Shown here piece after piece: positions 36,617 to 46,608 of a DNA stretch of 64,000 bases (the stretch's first letter is position 1; each line of letters starts with the position of its first letter). The stretch lies in assembly GCA_030761205.1 (NCBI GenBank), contig JAULJL010000004.1, positions 22,541,172 through 22,605,171 on the forward strand, written 5' to 3'. A model generated the notes under the pieces. That model did not search any database and was not told where the DNA came from. It was given only the letters and a program-made list of their open reading frames with translations. The DNA comes from Fremontodendron californicum (Eukaryota; Streptophyta; Magnoliopsida; Malvales; Malvaceae). Both the position numbers and the translations under genes were made by a program.

Positions 36617-37560
36617 GAGCTCGGAAAATTATGAAAACTTCCAGATCTGAGTTTTATAATTTTTGGAAGGTATTGGTGAAGAAAAATCCGGAATCGGAGT
36701 TCATTTGAAAAAATGCAAAGTTCGAGTGCACTAACCCTAAATTCCAAAAGATAATTCCGAGAAAAATAGCAAATGAGCTCAGAAAATTATGAAAACTTCC
36801 AGATCTGAGTTTTATAATTTTTGGAAGGTATTGGTGAAGAAAAATCCGGAATTGGAGTTCATTTGAAAAAGGGCAAAGTTCGGGTGCACTAACCCGAAAT
36901 TCCAAGAGAAAATTTCGGGAAAAATAGGAAACGAGATCATAAATTATGAAAAATTTCAGATCTGAGTTTTATATTTTTTGGAAGAGATTGGAGAAAGAAA
37001 ATCTGGAATCTTGAGCTCAAATGGAAAATGACAAAGTTCAGGTGCACTAACCCGAAATTTCAAGAGAAAATTTCGGGAAAAATAGGAAACGAACTCAAAA
37101 AAATATGAAAACTTCCAGATCTCAATTTTATATTTTATGGATGTATTGGAGAAAAAAAATCCGGAATCGGAGCTCAAATGAAAAATGACAAAGTTCGGGT
37201 GCACTAACCCGAAATTCCAAGAGAAAATTCTAGGAAAAATAGGAAACGAGCTCGAAAAATTATGAAAATTTCCAGATCTAAGTTTTATATTTTTTGGAAG
37301 AGATCGATGAAGAAAAATCTGAAATTGGAGCTCAAATGAAAAAGGCTAAATTTGGGAGGCACTAAACCAAAATTTTAGAGAAAATCCGAGAAAAATAGAG
37401 AATGAGCTCGGAAAAATGTGAAAACCTTCAGATCCAAGTTTTATATCGGATAGGATGAGTTGGAAAAGACAAATCCGAAATAGGGGTCCATTTGCAATTA
37501 AATAATGTTTGGGGGCCAAAATGCAATTTTACCAAAGAAACCGAAAAGAGCCAATTTGCA
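36617..37560 (+). repeat. 158-bp tandem array in LTR D, six units
   Basis: The gagctc-type anchor followed by gaaaattatgaaaactt falls at 36617, 36775, 36933, 37091, 37248 and 37404, that is spacings of 158, 158, 158, 157 and 156 bp. Each unit holds ttccagatctgagttttata and gtattggtgaagaaaaatcc. The array is homologous to those near the 5' end of LTRs A and C. Confidence 0.88.
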
Positions 37561-39104
37561 AATAAAAAAAGTTGAATGGCCTGGAAATTTCTAGGTATTT
37601 TCTGCCAGCAGCTGATTTAAAGAGGAAGTGTGATCATCATGGATCAAATAGCCAAGGATGGATTGCAAGATGTCATTTTTATTATCATGAAAGTGTCCTT
37701 ATCCATCTAATGGCCTAGGTGATTTGTAAAAAGATGAGTACATCCTTCAATGGCCAAGATCAAATTACAAGACGTTATTTTTATTGTCATGAAAATATCT
37801 TTGATCCAATGGCTTAGATTGTTGGAGAAAATATGAGCACATCCTCATCCAAGGGCTAAAAAAGAAAAAGCACTCACACTCTAATATACCAAGGGAGGGC
37901 TGGCCATAGCTTGGAAGAAGGGAAGAGTTCATTTTTTTTTTACAAGGCACTTCATTCTTGAGAAAAAAAGAGAGGGGAAAAAGAAAAGAGAAGGAAAAAA
38001 TTTGGCAAACTTTGATTTGGAAAGCTATAGCTAGGTAGCTATCTCTTCCTTTCTTCTCTTTTAATGTTTTTCTTTGATGTTGTGATTTTTTTTCTTCTCT
38101 TTGTGTTCATGTGATTTGTAAACTTTTGATGAATAAAAAGGTTTTCAAAAATAAATTTTAAAGGTTTTCTATCCTTTTTCCTTCATGCTTTATCAAATAA
38201 CTAAGTTGACAAAATTTCTCTACATGTTTCATGCCATAGCCTAAACTTGTAGGTTGCTTTTGTGCTTGTTCTTGCTTGATATTTCTTGCTTGCTTGGTTG
38301 TGTTCATGCTCTTGACTCATGCTTGATCTATTGTCATATGTTTGGTTGGCTGAAAATCATGCATTTCATGACATTTCAACTAGGTTTTTGGCCAAGATCA
38401 ACCAATGATCTCAAGCCAAAAACCCTTTGCCTCTACTAGTTGAGAGATTAATATTTTAGATTGGGTATTCTGACTTTGGGATTTTTCTTCACTACTCATC
38501 CATGGTCAAAATAAATTGACTTTTTTACCACATGCAGTAGCGATTTAGGGGATGCGATGGTATTTTTCTCATGATTCTTAGATTTTTTTTATCATGGTTG
38601 AAAAAATAGATTTTGACAAAACAGTTTTTAACTCACTGTCTTGATTTTGGTAAAATTCGGTCATAGTATCCATGATCCAAAAATTAAGCTGATTGTTTCC
38701 CATGGAGATCAACATGTCCTAGGTCTACCATAATTTTTTCAGAAATTTCTGAAATTGTTTAGGAGGGCAAAAAAATAGGTTTTCAAAACAGACAGTGAGG
38801 GTCAAATTTGCTTTCAATAAAGTAATAATTTTCTGTTTTGGTTGGGATATTAAGAGGGGGCTGATTTGGGACATTGGTTACTATCTTAGGTTAATTTCCA
38901 TTTCATTTTAGTCATAAAATTTGATTTTATAAAAGTCGGGTCAAGGGTGGTCAACTCGGGTTTCAAAACTAAGAAACATAGAGCTTTTAAAGAGGGGGGT
39001 TCGGCTAAGGCCAATTTTTCATCCCAAAAGTTTCGATTTTCTTTAAATCCAAGCCCAAAGTATTTCGATTTTGAAAATTCGATTTAAGTATATTTCTAAG
39101 GTAG

Positions 39105-39146
39105 CCAGATACCTTTTTAGGTATACGGATGTCCTTACTTCAAGGA
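39105..39146 (+). other. Paired adjacent hairpins (alpha and beta) in LTR D
   Basis: Alpha: CCAGATACCT (39105-39114), loop TTTT, AGGTATACGG (39119-39128). Compared with LTR A one U:A pair has become a C:G pair. Beta: TCCTT (39132-39136) and AAGGA (39142-39146). Confidence 0.68.
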
Positions 39147-39243
39147 ATAAATACATTTCCATGCATTGCATTTTAAAAATGTTTTTACTTAACTTGTCAT
39201 AAAAACGTATTTTTCGGTTTATTAAACATTTTGCGAGAATTAG

Positions 39244-39281
39244 TTCCCAATCTTTGCTGGGTTTACCGGGAAGGTTGGGAA
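39244..39281 (+). other. 11-bp stem-loop with GCCGGG-type loop in LTR D
   Basis: Arms 39244-39254 TTCCCAATCTT and 39271-39281 AAGGTTGGGAA pair throughout with one G:U. The 16-nt loop is tgctgggtttaccggg. A second loop of the same kind, tgccgggtttgccggg, sits at 39378-39393 between GCTT and AAGC. Confidence 0.7.
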
Positions 39282-40688
39282 ATTATTCAACGCACGTGTT
39301 TTTGGAATCGAAACGTATGGTTTTCGTTTTACTCGGAACCATGTAAATATCATATGAAATAATTATTTTCCAAGCTTTGCCGGGTTTGCCGGGAAGCACA
39401 GTAATATTTTTCGACATATAGCCATTTATGTGATTACTCACATGAAAAATTAATTCCATGATCATGCATGTTCCATGATATTAACATTTGTCATTTTAAT
39501 TATGCATTTTTCATGTTCATGCATATTCCATGACATTCAATTTTTGTTATCTTAGTCATGCATATCTTATATGTATGAACATTCCATGGTGATGTCATTT
39601 TATGATTTAAATTTCATGTGTGCATGTGATCATGATGTGATTATAAATATTTTATGATGATGTCATTTTATTCATATGCCATGTCATTCATATGCCATGT
39701 CATTCACATGCCATGTCATCAAAATGGGCCATGTCATTTTGTGCCATGTCATCTTCTCATGCCATGTCATTCGTATGCCATGCCATTTTGTTTGCCATGT
39801 CGATTTCACTCACATGATATTTATTCTTATGCCATGTCATTTAGCCCGCCAAGCTTAGGTTTGCCATGTCGATTTCATTCACATGACATTCATTTCTTTA
39901 TGCTATGTCATAATTTCTTTTACCATGTCATAATAAAATGTTTGTCATACCATGGTAAATATGCATGCTCATTTAATCTTTATCTTAGTATCATTTTTGC
40001 ATATTCATGATCATTTTCTATGATTTTCAAAATACATGAAAAACAAGTAATAATTTTTTATAAATCAAAATTATTTTCGAGTTAAAATAATTCATGAATT
40101 CTCTGTTGGGTCTGCCGGGGAGGATATCATCAATTATCATTAACAACGGAATATCTTTTTAAAAAACGAGGATGATTCGGAGAATTTCAAAATTAAGAAA
40201 AAATTTCATGTTTTGCCAAGTTTGTCGAAAAATATGGAAAATTTTATGTTAATAAACTCTGGATCATTTTCAAAATAAAATATGAAATTTTAAGGGAATT
40301 ATTTACAAACACTAATTTTAAAACCGACTTTTTCACCGAGACTCAAGATAACACACGATTAATAAGGTACCGTTTTATACGGGCGTCGCGAGGGTACTAA
40401 TCCTTCCCCGCGCGTAACCGACTCCCGAACCCGCACTTGTTTTTTCTGGTTCAAAGAGCAGACTTCAAAATTGATTTTAAAAAATGTTTTAATTAATTTT
40501 AAAATGTTTTAATTAGTGGCCGATCACACCTAGCCAAAAAAGATTGGTGGCGACTCCATTTCTTTTTTCGAGGTTGTTTTCATACCCTCGACCTTTGATT
40601 TCAAGAGGAATTAAGTCATCTTTTCCTTTGCCTATTTCCCCCTCACTCGAACGGGTTCCTTCTCCCGCGACAGGATCACGTATCAACA

Positions 40689-40693
40689 GTTGG
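40689..40693. repeat. Target site duplication, right copy
   Basis: GTTGG directly after the CA of solo LTR D; identical to 35952-35956. Confidence 0.9.
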
Positions 40694-43260
40694 TTCTTTG
40701 GACATAGCCCTACCTAACCAAAATCACTTGGTAAAACCAAGATCCTCAAGCACATCAAACCTTTTTATTTTATTTTTTTGAAAGAAATCAAAGGACGATA
40801 TCTATCCTACCACAATAGTAGATCCCACATCCAAAATGCAAGCAAGAAAAATGAACAACATGCAAGCACAATGAACAATACAAGTTTCGGCCAAGGAGGA
40901 AGTGTAGGAAATTTTTTTAAAACTTTGCCATTTTATAGAAAATAGAAGAAGAAGAAGAAGTAGTAAACCTTTTTAAACAAATTTTAACAAACCTTTGTTT
41001 TGAATTTAAAAAAAATGAAACTAACATAGAAAATAAAGAAGCAAATGCATGAGAAAATGAAAAGGAAAATGAAGAACATGAGATGAGAAGCAAGTTACCT
41101 AGCAAAGCTTCCAAAAATCCTCTCCGACTTCCTCTTTTTTTCTCCTTTTTCTCTCTTTCTTTCTTTTTCTCCTTGAGAGGTTTTAGCTACTGCCCTTCTT
41201 TTCAAAATGTAGTGAATGTTTCTTAAAAAATGAAGAAAGACCCTTTTTTTTGCTTGGCCGAATGACTTCTATTTTGTAGAGAATGCTCATCTTTTTCCCT
41301 AGTCATGCTTTCTACATGCTTTTCCAACCTCCTTTCCACATGGCTATTTCTTATCCCCCTTCCTCATGGCCATCTCCTAAAATTAAGGATCTACTAACCT
41401 CTCATTGGCTCTAAATGCCACCTCAATCTTGTTTCCTATCTCTACAACCTCTCTTAAGCCACTTGTCATGATCATGTAGCTTAACAAAATAATATCTTCG
41501 TACTTGTCATTTTTAATCCACTTGGCCTCATCCTATGGCTCCCATATGGTCTTCACATGGCCTTCACATGACCTTGGCCAATGACTTCCCATCCTTATAA
41601 TTAAAATGCCTTCCACTAGCCAAGAATGCCACATAGACAAGTAGTGGTGAATCATGTCTTTTCTTTAAAAATATCTACTTTATCTTCCATCTTGCCCATT
41701 GGATCACATCTCTCAACCCCCTCTCTCTTTTTGGCCAAAAATGGCCTGGAATATTCTAGGCCATTCCTCTTTTTTTATTTGCAAATTGGTCCCTTCTCGG
41801 TTTTTTGATAAAAACGTATTTTGGCCCCAAACTTGATCTATTTACAAATGGGCCCCAATTTTGGATTTTTTCCTCCAATTCATGATATCCAATATTAAAC
41901 TCGGTTCTGAAAGTTTTCATAATTTTTCGAACTCATTTTCCATTTTTTTCGGATTATTCTCCAAAATTGCATTTTGGCTCCCCCGAACTTTGCCATTTTC
42001 ATTTCAGCCCCATTTTTAGATTTCCAATCAATCCTATACAATATTAAACTCAGTTCTAGAAGTTTTCATATTTTCCGAGCTTGTTTTCTATTTTTTTAGG
42101 ATTATTCTCTAAAATTGCAATTAGTCCCCCAAATTTAGCCTATTTGTATTTCAGCCTCAGTTTTGGGTTTTTTCCTTCTCATTTCCTTCTTTCCATCCTA
42201 AAACTTAATTTTGGAAAGTTTTGCAAATTTTCGAGCTCAGATTCTATTTTTCTCAAATTTTTTAAAATTGCATTTTAGCCTCTGAAACCTCGGTTTTACT
42301 CGAAACGGGCCAATTTTTTGGATTTTCTTTTTTCATCCCCTTTGTAATAAATTGATTAGAGTTGGACCAATTTTGCCCAATTTTTATATCCAAATTCTCT
42401 TCCGATTTGATTTTTCCTTTTTTTTCAAAATTGGGAATTTCCTCTTTTTGGCTTTTTTTTCAATTGACTTTTTTTTTTTAATCCACTTCAAATTGGACCA
42501 TTGGATATCTTTATTTATTGATTTTCTTCAATTTGGAACTTCAATTTTACTCAATTTGACCATCTCCATAGTTTTCTCCAAATTTGTGATTTTTCATTTA
42601 TTCACTAAATCTTTATTTTGCCAATTATTCTTCAAGTTGACTTCTTCCTCGATTTCACTTTAAGTTGGACATTTGGATACCTTTATTTATTGATCTTATT
42701 CCATTTTGAATCTTCAATTTTGTCTAATTTGATCATTTATATAATTACCCAAATCAACGAAATTTCCAATTTTGTCCCAAAATGATAATTTCTAATTTTT
42801 CATTTTTGTCCAGTGTTTTTTCAAATCTTTGTGAAATTAGACCTTAAGGTGCTTCTATTTATTGATTATGATTCAATTTGAGGTTTCAATTTTATCTAAT
42901 TTAAACTTTTACGTTCTTTTTTCCAAATTTGGAAATTATATGCTTTTCTCCTACATTAAAATTTACAATTTGTCTTTTTCACCTTCAAATTCTCTTCCTA
43001 TTTTCAATTGTGGATCTCCAATTGCCAAGATTTCTTCACCATTGTTCAATTCACCTTTCGAATCTTGATTTTCCAAAAAATTGACTTTTTTAGCAGTTGA
43101 CTTTCAGAGTTGACTTTTTCGGAGTTTACTTTTTTGTGTTGACCTCCGAATCAAAGTCTTACAGACCACATTGTGAAATTAGGGGAGATTCTTTGATTTT
43201 TGGGAAGTTGGAGAAGAACTCACCTTTTTTAAAGGATCCGGACAAAATTAGGTGTCTACA
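40689..43260 (-). repeat. 5' LTR of element B, 5'-terminal part
   Basis: Continuation after solo LTR D; ends GGTGTCTACA at 43260. It is colinear with 22259-24812 of the 3' LTR. Repeats of about 148-156 bp with anchors near 41929, 42077 and 42233 correspond to the 158-bp arrays of the other families but are less regular. No genes. Confidence 0.87.
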
Positions 43261-43493
43261 CTAGCCACTTTAACAAATTTCATTCAAAAATTAACTGAAA
43301 AATTATGTGGCTGCCAAGTAATTACAATCGTGCCGTAAAAGATAAGAATAAAGGAGTTGTCAACATTTTTTTTTATTATATGTGATTGATCATTTATAAA
43401 AAAAAAAAAAAAATTTAAAGTCACTAGAAATCAAAGAATTTTAAAAAGGAAGCAATCGGCATTGTTACTGCTAAGATCATGGAGCCAGAGAGA

Positions 43494-43545
43494 CAGGGGT
43501 GGCTCCTATGAGGGAGCTTGAGGGGGCCATGGCCCCCCCAAAATT
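43494..43545. mobile_element. Possible hAT-type transposon end inside copy 1
   Basis: CAGGGGTGGCTCC followed by gggggccatggcccccc has the look of hAT-superfamily termini and starts exactly where the two copies of the duplicated block stop aligning. I did not find the inverted partner or an 8-bp duplication, so the call is tentative. Confidence 0.3.
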
Positions 43546-45502
43546 TATAAAAAATTCTTATTATTTATATATTAATATTAAATTAATTTCTTTAAATTAA
43601 TTTTTTTATTTTTCATAATTTAATTCTATACATTATTATAATTTAAAAAGAGTTAAAATCATATTTTTATTTTTTATTTTTTTATTCATCAATTATTACT
43701 TACAAATTTTTAAAATTAAGTGACTTGTTATTAGTTTTAAATTACAAATACGTGAACTTAACAAAAAACAAATTAATTTTTTGACTTTTAAAAAAATTCT
43801 AAATTTTCAATCAAAGTACCAAATATGCGTTTTTTTTTTCTTTCTTTTTAGCTTATTACAATTTCTCATCTTCATATAATTTTTCATTTTTCATTTTACT
43901 CTAGATCTTTATCTCATATTGTCATGCAATCTTGTTTTCTTAAAAAAAAAATCAAATTGGAAACCACTTTATAAAAGGTTAAGATAAAATCATAATTTGT
44001 AATTTCAAAATTTCAAGTTCATTCTTTTAAAATTATATTTATTTTTCTTGTCAATGAAAAATATATTATGTAACGATTGGTTTATTTACTTTTTATTTTA
44101 ATTTTAAATTGGAAAAAAGTTTTTCATAATTCATTGAAAGACTATGTAATTAGTAATTTTGTAATAGATAGTGCTACATGCACTCATCTTTTACATTCAT
44201 TTCAACACTCACGTCTTATCTTGGGACTTAAGTGAAAAGTACTAAAATTTTTATGAGTTATAATAGAAATTTGAAAACTTATATGAGATTGGTCTTTTTC
44301 TTTTTTTATTAGAGGAATGAATATGGTCTTTTTCTTTAACGGTTAATTTAAAAAAAAAATTATTCTTAAAAGTTTAATACTATAATAGTAATATTTTTAT
44401 TTAAATTTAATTATAAAATATATAATTATTAATATAAAATATTTTTATATTTTTTAACTAATAAAATTGATTTCGGACTGATAAGGTTTGAACAAACAAA
44501 ATAAAATTATTTAAGTCCAGAGCCAATCCAATCCATAAATACCTCTTATTCAGTAAATTCCCTATACAGCCAATGGTTACCATTGAAAGAACCTTATTTT
44601 AGTTTCCTTTTGGAAATTTTTATACGGGGTAAGAAAATAAGGATATATTTTTCTGGCCTAGCCAATGCATGACTAATACAGGCGTCAACTTTTTATTTGT
44701 GAAACCGATACTATATATAATATATATTTATATAAAAGAAATCATTTATTTAAGAGAAAAGTAATTATTTCATGTTTCATAAACTATTAGTATCCATCTA
44801 ATTTAATTAGTACATCAACCCTTGTTTTCAATGTTTTCTTTTACACTCATAAGATTTTAGTTATTAAACGTCATTTTTTATCATTTTTATTTTCTTTTTT
44901 GGTATACATCTATTATTAGGAATATGCCTTGTCAGTTGTCATGCAGATTGATTTTTTAATATTTTAATATAAATAGATTTTTTAATTAGTATTTAATTTG
45001 TAATTGATTATTTTTAATTAATTTATATTTTTTAAAAATATAAAATTAATTAAATTATAAGTTAAATAATGAAATTTTCACTTTTTCCGATATTTTATTT
45101 AAGAATTTGATAATAAATATCTTAACCTTCATATCATAGAACTTGAATTCGAAACTTATAAATTAAAATCTTGAAGATTAAATGGTGAATAATGTCGTAT
45201 ATGTGATATTTTGTAAGAAATTAAATTATTATATTGCTTAAATTAATATATAATAACTAAATACAATGTTGTTTTTGCATTAATAGTTATTTAATATTTT
45301 ATAACAGTAAATTTTAAATTAAACGAAAAAAGCAAAGCTATGTCAAGAATTTATTGTCTTTTACAACAACAAAAAAAAAAATTTAGATATGAACTTAATT
45401 TTATATTAACTAATATTTACCATTTTCCAAACATTAAACATATAAAGTATATATTTTTTATTTTGATATAGATTATACAACATAAATATATACATTATTT
45501 AC

Positions 45503-45504
<2 letters not shown>

Positions 45505-45539
<35 letters not shown>
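45505..45539. repeat. (TA)n microsatellite
   Basis: About 17 TA units. The orthologous tract in copy 2 of the block is at 61921-61947 and is shorter. Confidence 0.95.
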
Positions 45540-45541
<2 letters not shown>

Positions 45542-45892
45542 AATGGAGTGCTGTAATATTTTCCTAACATTTAAATTAATAGACATATGTTATTTATCTT
45601 ATAAATAATTGATATTTAAAATTTGAATTGCTCTCAATTAGCATGATATGAGAATCACATGCTTTGCTTTCTCTCGAAAAATCTTTTTTCTTTTTTTCAT
45701 CAAGTTAAAATAAATTAAAACATATTCAATTTATAGCTGTATGTTTACACATAAAGATGTTATAATTATAAAGTGTAAATTATTAATAATTATTATTTTA
45801 ATTTATCTTTTATCTTATAAATAAATTATATAAAAAATTACGAAAATATGTAAAAATAATTTAATTTTACATTAATATAAACGGATTTTTTT

Positions 45893-46200
45893 TATGAGAA
45901 ATGTTAACCAGTGTCTATAGGCACTGATTAAGGTTCTATATATAAAAAGAAAAGTACAATTAATGTATTAGTTTTTTTTTTAATTCAGTAAAAGTAATAT
46001 ATTAAATGCAAAAATATTTCCTAAAGAGGTTAAGCGAATCCTTTATGAGAAATATTAACCAGTGTCTATAGTATTATATATAGAAAGAAAAATACAATTA
46101 ATGCATTATGTTTTTTTGAATTCAGTAAAAATAATGTATTAAATGCAAAAAAAATTATAAAGAGATAAATAAATAATCCTTAACCAGTTCTAAGCGAACG
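45893..46200. repeat. 151-bp direct duplication upstream of EIL3
   Basis: tatgagaaatgttaaccagt at 45893 recurs at 46044 (one change), followed in both by gaaa.gtacaattaatg and attcagtaaaa. The second unit ends about 400 bp before the EIL3 start, so the repeat lies in or next to its promoter. It may be a short inverted-repeat element family, unproven here. Confidence 0.65.
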
Positions 46201-46206
46201 CTTTTT

Positions 46207-46608
46207 TTTATATATAATATATAGATATACCAATGTAAGGGTAAAATAGTCAGAATACTAAAATCCATTACACTTGAAGGAGAATTATTATACAAAAACA
46301 CTAAACATGACATTATATTGGGGTATTTCATCTCATAGACATATTTTGGCACAAAACCACATCTTTGATAACTCTTTTTATTATTTTTCGGCCGACTTTC
46401 CTGCATTGAAATTCAGAATATTTTCTCAAGCAACCAAAAGCCATTTGCCCTTTGATTTTCTTTTTGCCTTCTTTTTTTTTTCCTCCTTTAATTTCATACA
46501 ATCCCAAATTCTCTCCTTCAGCCATCAGATAAAGTCAAATAAATTTCCCAATCATTTTGTTTTGCCATTCAAAGTTAAAAGATTTTAAGTTTTTTTACCC
46601 CTTTTTTC
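46207..46608 (+). promoter_or_regulatory. Core promoter and 5' UTR region of the EIL3-like gene
   Basis: An AT-rich TATA-like stretch lies at 46207-46225 (tttatatataatatatag). Downstream are pyrimidine-rich tracts typical of plant 5' UTRs. If transcription starts at the TATA-like stretch, the leader would contain an upstream frame from ATG 46307 to TAA 46586-46588. The transcription start itself cannot be read from the sequence. Confidence 0.35.

Larger units (their letters stand above)
35957..40688 (+). mobile_element. Solo LTR D (4.73 kb) with 5-bp target duplication
   Basis: Begins TGTAGACACCTAATTTTG and ends GTATCAACA. It is flanked by GTTGG at 35952-35956 and 40689-40693. The interrupted LTR B sequence resumes directly (ggttgg...ttctttggacatag), matching the uninterrupted copy at 22259. 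There is no internal region, so this is the product of LTR-LTR recombination. Contents: a six-unit 158-bp array (36617-37560), the paired hairpins (39105-39146), four loop-motif stem-loops (39244-40230), ccatgtcatt reiterations (39660-39920) and the end module (primer-site match 40548-40559). Confidence 0.93.
20582..43260 (-). mobile_element. Element B: non-autonomous Tat/Ogre-type LTR retrotransposon, the oldest of the nest
   Basis: Read from right to left: 5' LTR 43260-33455 (split by solo LTR D), primer binding site 33451-33434, leader, gag-like ORF 1 (31973-31061), gag (30520-29135), a noncoding part with three minisatellites, polypurine tract, and 3' LTR from 24812 down to 20582, where LTR C interrupts it. 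The internal part is 8.6 kb and I recognise no pol. Its right end at 43260 adjoins CTAGCCACTTTAAC, which recurs at 52455 without an LTR, so the junction is a real insertion into the duplicated host block. A forward-strand frame at 28461-28823 resembles nothing known to me. Confidence 0.85.
43261..45830. repeat. Duplicated noncoding block, copy 1
   Basis: Matches 52455-53229 plus 60774-62240 in direct orientation with similar order and spacing: ctttaacaaatttcatt, gttactgctaagatcatgg, ggtaaccattgaaagaacc, aatgcatgactaat, gcgtcaactttttatttgtg and a (TA)n tract. Copy 1 is intact across the point where copy 2 holds the Mutator-like element, so it gives the empty site. Between about 43490 and 44370 the copies do not align. 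I see no gene in the block. Confidence 0.8.
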
